A stretch of DNA of 64,000 nucleotides, taken from contig JBBRYJ010000001.1 in assembly GCA_038237745.1 (NCBI GenBank), positions 561,051 to 625,050 of the forward strand. The letters run 5' to 3'. Every line of letters starts with the position of its first letter. Within the stretch, counting starts at the first letter, position 1. The notes beneath the pieces were generated by a model. That model had not been told where the DNA came from. It did no database searches and saw only the letters and a program-made list of their open reading frames with translations. The position numbers were made by a program, and so were the translations under genes. Shown here piece by piece: positions 16,521 through 25,931 of this stretch. The DNA is from DASQEH01 sp038237745 (GTDB taxonomy: Bacteria > Actinomycetota > Actinomycetes > Propionibacteriales > Nocardioidaceae).

Positions 16521-17742
16521 GAGGTGCACCTCTCAACGAGATCATCAGTGACTCGAGGGCGAGCACCGGTGACACCTCACCCTCGAGAGCCTCGCGAGCG
16601 GCGAAGATGGCATCGAGTCGTCGGGCGGAGACCTCCCCCGTGGTGCCTCGCGCCATCGTAGCGACGTCCTGCCGCATCTCTTCGTTGATGAGCTCGAGCT
16701 GTGAACCGAGCTGGACGGCGACCACATCTCTGTAGAAGGAGGCAAGGTCGAGCAGCGACCTGTTGATCGAGTCGCGTACGAAGCGGCGGGCACGCTGCTT
16801 CTGGTTACGCTCCAGCTCCTTCGAAGCGGCAGCGTGACCGGTGGTCTTGACGCCACGCGTACCGGCGCCGTAGGCAAGCCCGAGGTCGGAGGCCTCTCGG
16901 GCATCGAGCGACCGGCTGCGCGATTGGGCATCCTCGGTAGCTGCGTCGACGATGTTTGCAGCGGCCGTCATGCACGAGCCGAGGTCGCTGAGCTGGCCGG
17001 TCAGACGCAGGACGTCACGCCGGTGGTTGCGAGCCGCCTCGTCGAGCGCCAGTGCCCGTGCCCGCCCGATATGACCCTGTGAGGCGCGCGCCGCGAACAT
17101 CGCCACCGCGGACGAGACGCCGTCGTGGCTCACCAGGTGTGCCGCCACATCGGCGGTCGGCGGGGTACGAAGTACCAGCGACCGGCAGCGCGAACGAATC
17201 GTCGGTGCGACGTCCTCGATCGTCGGTGCGCATAGCAACCACACCGTGCGCGGCGGAGGCTCCTCGATGCTCTTCAGCAGAGCATCGGCGGCCCTCTCGT
17301 GCAAGCGGTCGGCGTCTTCGACGATGATCACCTGCCAGCGCCCCCCCGCCGGTGCCAAGGCCGCCCGCCGGACGGTCTCGCGGGCCACCCCGACTGTGAT
17401 CACGGACTGCTCGGTGACGACCGGCGTGACGTCGGCGTGCGAGCCGGACAGCGCCGTGCGACACGACAGGCACTCCCCGCAGCCACCCTGGTGACACAGC
17501 AGGGCGGCCGCAAACGCCCGGGCGGCGTTGGACCGCCCGGAACCTGGTGGACCGGTGAAGAGCCACGCATGCGTCATCCCCGCCTCGTCGACGCCACTCC
17601 CGGCGGCGTCGGCGCGATCCACCGCACCGTCGACACCTTCGACGACAGGGGCGGCGGCCATGGCGGTGTTCGCGGCTCGAACAGCCGTCTCCAGCCGCTC
17701 GACGAGCTCGGCCTGTCCGACCAGGTCACCCCAGACCGTCAT
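16513..17742 (-). CDS. holB: DNA polymerase III delta' subunit
   Basis: 409 residues. AAA+ clamp-loader subunit: 'HAWLFTGPPGSGRSNAARAFA' has the Arg-for-Lys Walker A change usual in delta', a Cys4 zinc module (CHQGGCGECLSC) follows, then 'VIIVEDADRLHERAADALLKSIEEPPP' and the SRC motif (IRSRCR). It helps load the sliding clamp but need not hydrolyse ATP. Its ATG overlaps the tmk stop by ATGA. The topA-tmk-holB order matches other actinobacteria. Confidence 0.93.
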   Translation of the reverse strand: MTVWGDLVGQAELVERLETAVRAANTAMAAAPVVEGVDGAVDRADAAGSGVDEAGMTHAWLFTGPPGSGRSNAARAFAAALLCHQGGCGECLSCRTALSGSHADVTPVVTEQSVITVGVARETVRRAALAPAGGRWQVIIVEDADRLHERAADALLKSIEEPPPRTVWLLCAPTIEDVAPTIRSRCRSLVLRTPPTADVAAHLVSHDGVSSAVAMFAARASQGHIGRARALALDEAARNHRRDVLRLTGQLSDLGSCMTAAANIVDAATEDAQSRSRSLDAREASDLGLAYGAGTRGVKTTGHAAASKELERNQKQRARRFVRDSINRSLLDLASFYRDVVAVQLGSQLELINEEMRQDVATMARGTTGEVSARRLDAIFAAREALEGEVSPVLALESLMISLRGAPHE

Positions 17743-19799
17743 CGGTCGACCCCGACCTGGCGATCAGCGAGCTCCAGTCGGGGCCGTAGCCGGTCGCGGA
17801 TCAGCCGGGCAATCGAGTCTCGGTCTCCTCGGCCGTCGACGATGAGATAGTGCTGCGGGTCCTCGGCCGCGAGCGCGAGAAAAGACCGCCTGACGCGCTG
17901 GTGAAAGGCCACCGGTTCGGCTTCCAGCCGGTCGGGTTGCTGTATTGGCGCCGAGCCGGGCTGCCGCTCAGGACTGAAACCGCTGTCGGAAGCGCCGGAG
18001 CGTCGAAGTCCCAACTCGGGATCGACGTCGAGCAGCACAGTCAGATGAGGGCGTAGGTCGGCCGTCGCCCACCGCGCGATGCGCTCGACCTCGGCCGGCA
18101 GGAGGTCGCGGCCGGCGCCCTGGTAGGCCAGCGTGGAGTCGACGTACCGATCGGTGACCACGACCGCGCCTCGGGCGAGCGCGGGGCGGACGACCTTGTC
18201 GAGGTGCTCGGCCTTGTCTGCTGCGTAGAGCAGCGCCTCGGCCCGCGGGTCAAGAGCGCCGGTAAGAGGGTCGAGCAGGATCTGGCGGAGCTTGTGTCCG
18301 ACGGCGGAGTCTCCCGGCTCGTGGGTGACAACGACCGCGTATCCCTCGGCCGTCAGCCACTCCTCGAGCAGCCTCGACTGCGTGGACTTCCCGGCCCCTT
18401 CACCGCCCTCCAGCGCGACGAAGACGCCTCGGTCGGAAAAGACCCCGCTGGCTGGCATCAGTGACTTCCTCAGCTCGCTCCTGATCGACGTGCCTGGTGA
18501 GTCGTTCATGGAATGGTAGGAGAGCACACCGACAGCCACCATGACGAGGGCCGAGAAGAACATGGTGATCGACGCCCCGTTGTAGTCGAGGACCGCGTTC
18601 CCGTTGAGGCGCCAGCGGTGTCGACCGATGACACCGGCCGTCAGCGGCGCCAGGGCGAGCACCAGCGCGAGCGCCAGGCGGATGAGGGTCTGCACGAAGG
18701 CGAACGTGCGCCCTCGCAGAGAGTCCTCCACCTCCAGCCCGAGCAAGGTATAGCCGGTGATCCAGGCAGTCCCGGCGAAGAAGCCGAGAGCAACCGCAAG
18801 GAAGGTCACGACAGCGAGGTTGGCGATGACCGCGATCGCGCCGAGGACGAGACCTGCGCTCACCAGCGCGAACCCGAAGAGTCGGCGGCGGGACATGGCG
18901 GCCAGGAAGCGCGGCCCCCGCCACATTCCGAGGGCGAGCCCTCCGAACACCGACCCGAACAGCAAACCGTAGCCAGGGTCGCCGCCGCCGAGATCCGCGA
19001 CGTAGACACGCGCCAGGCCGACCACGACGCCACCCGCCGCGAACGCGCCGGTGATCCCGATGACCAGGCCCCGAATGAGGGGTGTCCGCGCCACGTACGC
19101 CCATCCTTCGGCGATGACCCGCCACATGCTCTGGCGATGTTCGAGGGCGATCGCCGGACCGCGCGGGATGTCGTGCAACGAGGCGATCACCAGGCCGGAC
19201 ACGACGAACGACGCAGCGTTGAAGTATAAGGACAGCTTCACCGGGTCGTCGAACCAGCCGAGGGAGGCGTGGAGGCCCTTCGTGAGCAGCGAGAGAAGGA
19301 CGAAGAGTCCCGCTGCTGGGAGGGCGGACCCGTAGGTCGTGGCTATCGAGACCTGGTTCGCCGCCTCGAGCCTGTCGCGCGGCACCAGGTTCGGCACCGT
19401 CGCGTCCTTGGCGGGCAGCCAGACGAGGCTGATCGCCTCGATGAGGATGGTCGCGACGAACACCCACGTCAGGGTGTGGACGACCGGGATGGTCGCGAAT
19501 ACGACTCCGCGCAGTACGTCGCCCACGACCAACGTGGAGCGCCGGTCGAGGCGGTCCGCGACATAGCCCGCCAGCGGCCCGAGAACGACCGCCGGTAGCA
19601 CGCGGAGGAAGAGTACGCCCGCGATCGCGAAGTTCTGCCTCGCGTACGTGTCCGAGGCGAGCGAGCTCGCCATCGCCGTCAACGCCAGCAGGCCGAGCCA
19701 GTCACCGAGGCTGGAGAGCCCCAGGCCGATCCAGAGGCGCCGGAACGACGTGATCCGCAAGACGCTGCCCGGCGCGCGCGGCAGCGAGACGTCAGCCAC
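17739..19799 (-). CDS. tmk: Fusion of MFS-type membrane transporter and thymidylate kinase
   Basis: 686 residues. Residues about 15-430 hold some 10-12 membrane segments of an MFS-like permease (NAAS, 'GPLAGYVADRLDRRSTL' after the second segment). Residues about 458-686 are thymidylate kinase: P-loop GGEGAGKST at 465-473, the DRY loop 'VVTDRYVDSTLAYQGAGR', and a C-terminal 'YLIVDGRGDRDSIARLI'. The kinase makes dTDP from dTMP. The fusion is known in actinomycetes; what the permease half moves is not. GTG 19799 begins 11 bp after the topA stop; the frame stays open further upstream inside topA. Confidence 0.88.
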   Translation of the reverse strand: MADVSLPRAPGSVLRITSFRRLWIGLGLSSLGDWLGLLALTAMASSLASDTYARQNFAIAGVLFLRVLPAVVLGPLAGYVADRLDRRSTLVVGDVLRGVVFATIPVVHTLTWVFVATILIEAISLVWLPAKDATVPNLVPRDRLEAANQVSIATTYGSALPAAGLFVLLSLLTKGLHASLGWFDDPVKLSLYFNAASFVVSGLVIASLHDIPRGPAIALEHRQSMWRVIAEGWAYVARTPLIRGLVIGITGAFAAGGVVVGLARVYVADLGGGDPGYGLLFGSVFGGLALGMWRGPRFLAAMSRRRLFGFALVSAGLVLGAIAVIANLAVVTFLAVALGFFAGTAWITGYTLLGLEVEDSLRGRTFAFVQTLIRLALALVLALAPLTAGVIGRHRWRLNGNAVLDYNGASITMFFSALVMVAVGVLSYHSMNDSPGTSIRSELRKSLMPASGVFSDRGVFVALEGGEGAGKSTQSRLLEEWLTAEGYAVVVTHEPGDSAVGHKLRQILLDPLTGALDPRAEALLYAADKAEHLDKVVRPALARGAVVVTDRYVDSTLAYQGAGRDLLPAEVERIARWATADLRPHLTVLLDVDPELGLRRSGASDSGFSPERQPGSAPIQQPDRLEAEPVAFHQRVRRSFLALAAEDPQHYLIVDGRGDRDSIARLIRDRLRPRLELADRQVGVDR

Positions 19800-19809
19800 C
19801 CGGTCGGCC

Positions 19810-22524
19810 TCAGCTCGTCTTCTTGACGGCCGTCTTCGTCGCACCGGCGGCCGCCGAGGCCGCCTTCTTCGTGGCTGTTGACTTCTTCGTGGCTGCCGAC
19901 TTCTTTGCCGTGGACTTCTTCGCCGTGGACTTCTTCACCCCGGTGCGCTTGGGTGCCGGTCCCTTCGCGCGCTTGTCAGCGAGCAGCTCGGCGGCCCGCT
20001 CGAGGGTGATCGCCTCGACGGTGTCCTCTTTGCGCAAGGTGGCGTTGAGTTCGCCGTCGGTGACGTAAGGGCCGAACCGTCCGTCCTTCACCACCACTGC
20101 CTTGTCCGACACCGGGTCCTGGCCGAGCTCGCGTAGCGGTCCGGACGACGCCCGGCCACCGCGCTGCTTCGGCTCGGCGTAGATGGCGAGCGCCTGGTCG
20201 AGTGTGATCGAGAGCAGCCGTTCCTCGGAGTCGATCGAGCGCGAGTCGGTGCCACGCTTTAGGTACGGACCGTATCTGCCGTTGAGCGCGGTGATCTCCT
20301 CACCGGAGGCGGGGTCCAACCCGACCAGGCGGGGCAGGGTCAACAGGCGCAGTGCGTCGTCGAGGGTGACGGTGTCGAGCGACATCGTGTCGAACAGCGA
20401 CGACGTCTTCGCCTTCGCCCCCTTTGGCGGGTCGTCGCCCAGCGCCTCGGTCACGTAGGGGCCGTACCTGCCGTTCTTCGCGACGATCGTTCGGCCGGTC
20501 TTAGGGTCTGGCCCGAGGATCCGCTCGGCTCCGGCCGGGCTGGCGAGCAGCTCGTGCGCCTTGTCGAGTGTCAGCTCGTCAGGAGGCAGGTCGTCGGGCA
20601 CGTTCGCCCGGTTGCCTGCCGAGTCCTCGACATACGGGCCGTAGCGTCCCACCCGCACGGCCACGGTGTCGTCGAGCCCGAACGTCGACAGCTCACGCGC
20701 GTCGATCTCCCCGAGATCGGTGACCAGAGCCTTGAGCCCGGCCTGGTCGCCGGTCCCGAAGTAGAAGGCGGCCAGCTCAGTCGTCGAGTCGGCCCTTCCG
20801 GCCGCAACCTCGTCGAGCACATCCTCCATGGCGGCGGTGAAGTTGTAGTCGACAAGCCTGCCGAAGTGCCGTTCCAGGAGTCGCACCACCGCGAAGGCAA
20901 GCCAGGCGGGGACGAGAGCTGTGCCCTTCTTGTAGACATAGCCACGGTTGAGGATGGTGCCCATGATCGCTGCGTATGTCGACGGCCGCCCGATCTCGCG
21001 CTCCTCGAGCTCCCGGATCAGGGTCGCCTCGGTGTAGCGCGCCGGTGGCCGGGTCTCGTGTGCCGCGGAGTCGAGAGCCTCCACAGTCACCGCGTCGCCT
21101 TCCGCGAGGTCGGGAAGCCGGCTCTCGCGGTCGTCGCGGTCGGCCTCCGGGTCGTCGGCGCCTTCGACGTACGCCTTCAGGAAGCCGTGGAAGACGATCG
21201 TGCGCCCCGTCGCCGAGAACTCGCAGGCCTCGCCACTGGCCGCCGTGGCAGCGATGCGCACCGACAGCGAGCGGCCCTGGGCGTCCTTCATCTGCGACGC
21301 GACCGTCCGCATCCAGATCAGCTCGTACAGCCTGAACTCGTCACCGCTGAGACCCGTCTGCGCGGGAGTGCGGAACATGTCGCCCGCCGGACGGATGGCT
21401 TCGTGAGCCTCTTGGGCGTTCTTCACCTTGCTCGTATACATGCGTGGCTGTTCCGGGAGGTACTCACCACCGAACAGCTCGGCCACCTGCGCGCGCGCTG
21501 CTCTGATCGCCGTATCGGACAGGGTGACCGAGTCCGTACGCATGTAGGTGATGTGACCGTTGTCGTACAGCCTCTGAGCCACCTGCATGGTGCGCGCCGA
21601 CCCGTAGCCGAGCTTCCGAGACGCCTCCTGCTGCAGCGTCGTCGTGCGGAACGGCGCGTAGGGCGAGCGGCGGTACGGCTTCGCCTCCACAGATTTGACC
21701 GTGAAAGCCTGCTCGCGGAGCCCTTCGGCGAGTGCGACGGCACGTCCCTCGTCGACATGGACGACGTCAGCACCCTCCTTCAGCTGACCCAACGACGTGA
21801 AATCGCGACCCTGAGCCACCCTGCGCCCGTCGACGCTCCACAGCTTGGCCGCGAAGCTCCGCGGGGTCTTCGCCTCACCTGCGTCGAAGGTCGCTTCGAG
21901 GTCCCAGTACGCCGCCTCCCGAAAGGCGATCCGCTCCCGCTCCCGGTCGACGACCAGGCGCGTCGCGACCGACTGCACCCGCCCGGCCGACAGGCCACTC
22001 ATCACCTTCTTCCACAGCACGGGTGAGACCTCGTAGCCGTAGAGCCTGTCGAGGATGCGGCGTGACTCCTGGGCCTCGACCAGATCGTCGTTGATCGACC
22101 GCGGGCTGGCCACGGCTGCTGCGATGGCCTCAGGGGTGATCTCGTGGAAGACCATCCGGTGCACCGGCACCTTGGGTTTGAGCTCGTCGAGCAGATGCCA
22201 GGCGATGGCTTCGCCCTCACGGTCCTCGTCCGTGGCCAGATAGAGCCCGTCGGCGTCCTTCAACAGGGCTCTCAGCTTGGCGATCTGCTTCTTCTTGTCG
22301 GCCGGGACGACGTACACGGGCGTGAACCCGTCGTCCACGTTGACTCCGAGCCGTCCCCAGGACTCCTTCTTGTACTTCTCCGGCACCTCGCTGGCGTTGT
22401 TGGGCAGGTCGCGGATGTGGCCGATCGAGGACTCCACGACATAGCCGCGGCCAAGGAAGCCCGAGATCGTGCGCGCCTTGGCAGGCGACTCCACAATCAC
22501 CAGCTTGTGTCGGGTCTCAGCCAC
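19810..22524 (-). CDS. topA: DNA topoisomerase I
   Basis: 904 residues. Toprim domain (VIVESPAKARTISGFLG at 9-25; TDEDREGEA at 98-106) and nucleophile Tyr327 in ITYMRTDS define a type IA enzyme that relaxes negative supercoils. Instead of zinc fingers the C-terminus has at least four topoisomerase C-terminal repeats (GRYGPYV / NGRYGPYL / DGRFGPYV) followed by a histone-H1-like Lys/Ala tail of about 45 residues (KKSTAKKS repeats), the actinobacterial form. First gene of the topA-tmk-holB-hydrolase cluster. Confidence 0.97.
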   Translation of the reverse strand: MAETRHKLVIVESPAKARTISGFLGRGYVVESSIGHIRDLPNNASEVPEKYKKESWGRLGVNVDDGFTPVYVVPADKKKQIAKLRALLKDADGLYLATDEDREGEAIAWHLLDELKPKVPVHRMVFHEITPEAIAAAVASPRSINDDLVEAQESRRILDRLYGYEVSPVLWKKVMSGLSAGRVQSVATRLVVDRERERIAFREAAYWDLEATFDAGEAKTPRSFAAKLWSVDGRRVAQGRDFTSLGQLKEGADVVHVDEGRAVALAEGLREQAFTVKSVEAKPYRRSPYAPFRTTTLQQEASRKLGYGSARTMQVAQRLYDNGHITYMRTDSVTLSDTAIRAARAQVAELFGGEYLPEQPRMYTSKVKNAQEAHEAIRPAGDMFRTPAQTGLSGDEFRLYELIWMRTVASQMKDAQGRSLSVRIAATAASGEACEFSATGRTIVFHGFLKAYVEGADDPEADRDDRESRLPDLAEGDAVTVEALDSAAHETRPPARYTEATLIRELEEREIGRPSTYAAIMGTILNRGYVYKKGTALVPAWLAFAVVRLLERHFGRLVDYNFTAAMEDVLDEVAAGRADSTTELAAFYFGTGDQAGLKALVTDLGEIDARELSTFGLDDTVAVRVGRYGPYVEDSAGNRANVPDDLPPDELTLDKAHELLASPAGAERILGPDPKTGRTIVAKNGRYGPYVTEALGDDPPKGAKAKTSSLFDTMSLDTVTLDDALRLLTLPRLVGLDPASGEEITALNGRYGPYLKRGTDSRSIDSEERLLSITLDQALAIYAEPKQRGGRASSGPLRELGQDPVSDKAVVVKDGRFGPYVTDGELNATLRKEDTVEAITLERAAELLADKRAKGPAPKRTGVKKSTAKKSTAKKSAATKKSTATKKAASAAAGATKTAVKKTS

Positions 22525-22679
22525 TGCGAGATACTCCCCACTCTTCCATTCGTACGTACGGCGATTGTCCGCAGGACAAAACGGTAGCCTGCTCGCGAAA
22601 CTAAGCAGGCGAACCGCCCGTCTCGGGTCCGCTCACGGTAACGCAGTCGTGTCAGCCGGTCACGCACTGTGCCTGACGG

Positions 22680-24758
22680 CTAAGAGGCCCCATCCTTCTT
22701 GAGGGAAGTCTCGAAGGTGTCGTGCCAGGCAGCAGGAGAGGCCAGCTCGGGCAGTGCGGTCTTGTACTTCTCGACGAGCTGCGGCCACTCGGCCGCGAGC
22801 CGTGCGTGGAGCGCCACCGAACGCTTCAGCAACGCGCGGAAGAGCTCGGGGTCGCGCTTGTACCACGACGCGGCTGTGCCGTCCGCCGACGACACGAGGG
22901 CGGAGTCGAACTGTGCGAGCAGCCACCAGCTGAGGTCGACGTGGGCGACGTTTGCCTCAGGGTTGATCGTCGCCGTCTCCCGCACCGGCAGAACCTGGCG
23001 GACGCTGCCGGCCAGCATGGTCTTGGCTCGGCTGAGCGCGCCGGTCGGGGCGCTCGGCTCCTTGCCCTTGCGAGGAGGCTTGCGACGCTTGGCGGCTGGG
23101 AACGTGTCGAGCTGAGCGGCGGACTTGGAGTCGTCGTAGTGCTTGCGGAGCTCCCGGAGCTCGGGCAGCCGCTCGAGCACGTCGCGGTGCATGCGCTGGG
23201 GACCCTCGAGGATGTCCTCGATCGCCATCAGCCCCATCTCGGCCGGTCCGTACTGCATCGACAGAAGATGGCGGACCTGTGTCTCGAAGCTCTCACGGAC
23301 TAGCCGGCCGCCCCGGTCGTAGGGCGAGTGGAGCAACGCCGCAACGATGCGGTTGCGACGGTGGAAGTACGCCTGCCAGTCGATCGTGTCGTCCTTCTCG
23401 TGCCACGGCACGTGCCAGACCGCGACCCCCGGAAGGGTGACCGTCGGATAGCCCGCCTCGGCCGCCCTGAGGCCGAACTCCGCGTCGTCCCACTTGATGA
23501 ACATGGGGAGCGCCAAGCCGATCTCGCGGACGACCTTGGTAGGGATCAGGCACATCCACCAGCCGTTGTAGTCGACGTCGATCCGTCGATGCAGCCACGA
23601 CGTCGACCGCAGCGACTTCTTGGCGAAGTTGTGCCCGTGGAGAGTGTTGGGGGCCGCGCCCCAGAACCACCGGTACTTCGCCACCGCCTCGCCGTAGGCA
23701 TGCAGGACCGAGCGGTCGTACAGGCTGAACATCTGACCGCCGACGATGGTCGGCTGCTTGGCGAGGTCGGCGAAGGCCACCGCGCGCAGGATCCCCTCGG
23801 GCTCGCACACTACGTCGTCGTCCAGAAGGAGCACATAGTCCGAAGCCCCCTTGGAGGTTGCCTCGTCCATCGCCCGCGAGAAGCCGCCCGAACCGCCCAG
23901 GTTGCCCTGCTCGATGAGGCGGAGCTGGGAGCCGAGCGACGCTGCGGCCTCCGGGTAGAGCTCGTGGTCGGTGATCTTCTGGGTGCCCTGGTCGACGACG
24001 ATGATCTCGTCGAGCAGCGTGAGGACGGCCGGCTCCTGGGAGAGCTTGATGAGCTGGTCGACGCAGAACTCCGGCCGGTTGAACGTGGTGATGCCGATGG
24101 ACAGTCGTCCCGAGGCAGACTTGTCGGTCTCGAACGCCCAGACGGCATTCTCCAGACTCAGCGGGGTCTCGCCGGCCTCGAGGTCGAACCAATACCAGCC
24201 ACCGTCGATGAACGGCTTCAAGGGCAGGTCGAAGACGAGAGCCTTCACGTCGGGGGAGTCGACGACGCCCGAGTCCGCGCGCTGTACGTGACCCTTCGAC
24301 GTCGACCGGTACACGATGACCGTGCCGTTTCCTGAGAGGGTCAGGACGAGCCGGACGGTGGCGAAGTCGGTCCACCGACGCCAGTAGCTGGCGGGAAAGG
24401 CGTTGAAGTAGGTGCCGAACGTCAGCCGGCGCTCGGGCGAGACGACTGCCCCGATCGACTCCGAGATGGTGCCGTAGCCACGCATCGACTCGTCGCTCTC
24501 GGTGACCGCCTCCTCTGAAGGCGCCCCCTCGGCGGGCGCAACCCGGTCCTCGCTGGCGCCGGACTGGCGTGCCGTGCTCTCGCCGGTGCTGAAGCTCGAG
24601 AGCCCGCTGACGTACAGCGGCCGGATGTCGAGCTCCTGGTCGGGGCGCAGCACCGTGCGCTGGACGACTCGCCGGCCTGCAAGCGGATCGACGTCGCCGC
24701 TCGTCTCGTCGACGGGCGACTGGGCGATCTCGGTCAAGGCTTTGGTCCTCACGTGCAC
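22680..24758 (-). CDS. glfT2: Galactofuranosyltransferase GlfT2-like glycosyltransferase
   Basis: 692 residues. An N-terminal jelly-roll-like domain (about 30-210) precedes a GT2/GT-A domain: 'TTFNRPEFCVDQL', 'QGNLGGSGGFSRAM', the metal-binding DDDVV, 'WLHRRIDVDYNGWWMCLIP', 'FIKWDDAEFGLRA' and 'VWHVPWHEKDD', all landmarks of mycobacterial GlfT2, followed by the C-terminal helical bundle. GlfT2 extends the cell-wall galactan with alternating beta-(1-5)/(1-6) galactofuranose from UDP-Galf. The start is uncertain (GTG 24758 or 24752; no strong ribosome site). Divergent from the sulfotransferase-like genes with about 80 bp between. Confidence 0.85.
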   Translation of the reverse strand: MHVRTKALTEIAQSPVDETSGDVDPLAGRRVVQRTVLRPDQELDIRPLYVSGLSSFSTGESTARQSGASEDRVAPAEGAPSEEAVTESDESMRGYGTISESIGAVVSPERRLTFGTYFNAFPASYWRRWTDFATVRLVLTLSGNGTVIVYRSTSKGHVQRADSGVVDSPDVKALVFDLPLKPFIDGGWYWFDLEAGETPLSLENAVWAFETDKSASGRLSIGITTFNRPEFCVDQLIKLSQEPAVLTLLDEIIVVDQGTQKITDHELYPEAAASLGSQLRLIEQGNLGGSGGFSRAMDEATSKGASDYVLLLDDDVVCEPEGILRAVAFADLAKQPTIVGGQMFSLYDRSVLHAYGEAVAKYRWFWGAAPNTLHGHNFAKKSLRSTSWLHRRIDVDYNGWWMCLIPTKVVREIGLALPMFIKWDDAEFGLRAAEAGYPTVTLPGVAVWHVPWHEKDDTIDWQAYFHRRNRIVAALLHSPYDRGGRLVRESFETQVRHLLSMQYGPAEMGLMAIEDILEGPQRMHRDVLERLPELRELRKHYDDSKSAAQLDTFPAAKRRKPPRKGKEPSAPTGALSRAKTMLAGSVRQVLPVRETATINPEANVAHVDLSWWLLAQFDSALVSSADGTAASWYKRDPELFRALLKRSVALHARLAAEWPQLVEKYKTALPELASPAAWHDTFETSLKKDGAS

Positions 24759-24839
24759 GTGGATGTCACAACCCGGTCACGGTACCAGCCGTCACTCCGC
24801 TCATGGTCATCTCCGGAGCCGGACCTCTACGATGTGCTC

Positions 24840-25931
24840 GTGCGCGACCGCCCCCTCTCTATCTATCTGCACATCGGTCCCCCCAAGACCGGCACGACGT
24901 ACCTTCAGCAGGTGCTCTGGCAGAACCGCGGCCGGCTCGTCAGGGCAGACGTGACGTGCCCCGGTTCGAGAGGCGACCACTTCCAGGCGGCCCTCGACCT
25001 GCGTGAACTCGCTTTCGGCGGCTTCGAGAACCCCAAGACACGAGGTGCCTGGCCGAGGCTGGCTGAGCACACGCTGGCTGTCAGCACCAGCCGAGCCGTC
25101 ATCTCCCATGAGGTCTTCGCCGGGGCAGAGGAGGAGCAGATCGTCCGTCTGGTCACCGACCTCGACGGGACCGCCGTCCATGTCGTGTACGGCGCCCGCG
25201 ACCTCGCACGACAGCTTCCGGCCGTCTGGCAGGAGTCGCTGAAGAACCGGCGCACGAGTACTTACCGCGCTTTCTTGCGGCGCACCCTGGGTGACGACGG
25301 CTCGCCGGGCGAGGCTCACTTCTGGCGGGCTCAGGATGCCGTCGCCACGCTGGGCCGCTGGTCGAAGGCTGTGCCAGCGGACCGCATCCACGTCGTGACC
25401 GTTCCGCCTTCGGGGACGGCCCCGGACACCCTGTGGCGCAGGTTCTGCCAGGTGCTCGGGATATCTCCCGAGGGCTTCGACCTCGAGACCTCCAGGGCGA
25501 ACCCTTCGCTCACCAGCGTCGACGCGGAGCTGCTCCGCAGGCTCAACGACACTCTGCCGGACGACCTGCCCTGGCCGGCGTACGAGCGCAGCGTCAAGCG
25601 TTGGTTCAACCACCGGGCGGACTCCGGCCGGGCTGGTGACCGGCTACGGGTGCCGACGGAACACCGTGAGCGTGTCCTCGCACTGTCCGCTCAGCAGCGG
25701 TCGGGGCTGTCGGATGCCGGCTACGACATCGTCGGGGGGCTGGACGAGCTGGTTCCACTGGACGCAGGCTTCGGGCCCGTGGAGACCGTGTCGTCCGACA
25801 TGGTCACCGACACCGCCGTAGGCATGCTCGCCGACGTCCTTCTCGAACGCCGGCGGGCAGGTCGAGAGAGCCAAGGCGGGACCGTTCAGAAGGTCCTGGG
25901 GCGCCTTCGACAGGGACGAGGGGGGTCGTGA
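24840..25931 (+). CDS. Sulfotransferase-like P-loop protein 1
   Basis: 363 residues. The opening 'LSIYLHIGPPKTGTTYLQQVLWQNR' is the 5'-phosphosulfate-binding loop of PAPS-dependent sulfotransferases (PKxGTTxLQ); 'VVYGARDLARQLPAVWQESLKNR' fits the second, 3'-phosphate-contacting R/S region. The acceptor is unknown. Start chosen at GTG 24840 (GTG 24834 also possible); both precede the conserved strand closely. Overlaps the next gene by GTGA. Being divergent from a galactan-building enzyme suggests a cell-envelope glycan as acceptor, which is inference. Confidence 0.75.
   Translation: MRDRPLSIYLHIGPPKTGTTYLQQVLWQNRGRLVRADVTCPGSRGDHFQAALDLRELAFGGFENPKTRGAWPRLAEHTLAVSTSRAVISHEVFAGAEEEQIVRLVTDLDGTAVHVVYGARDLARQLPAVWQESLKNRRTSTYRAFLRRTLGDDGSPGEAHFWRAQDAVATLGRWSKAVPADRIHVVTVPPSGTAPDTLWRRFCQVLGISPEGFDLETSRANPSLTSVDAELLRRLNDTLPDDLPWPAYERSVKRWFNHRADSGRAGDRLRVPTEHRERVLALSAQQRSGLSDAGYDIVGGLDELVPLDAGFGPVETVSSDMVTDTAVGMLADVLLERRRAGRESQGGTVQKVLGRLRQGRGGS

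Noticed and set aside
22525..22679. Gene between glfT2 and topA
   Set aside because: Only 155 bp with no frame showing a start signal or domain; treated as intergenic.
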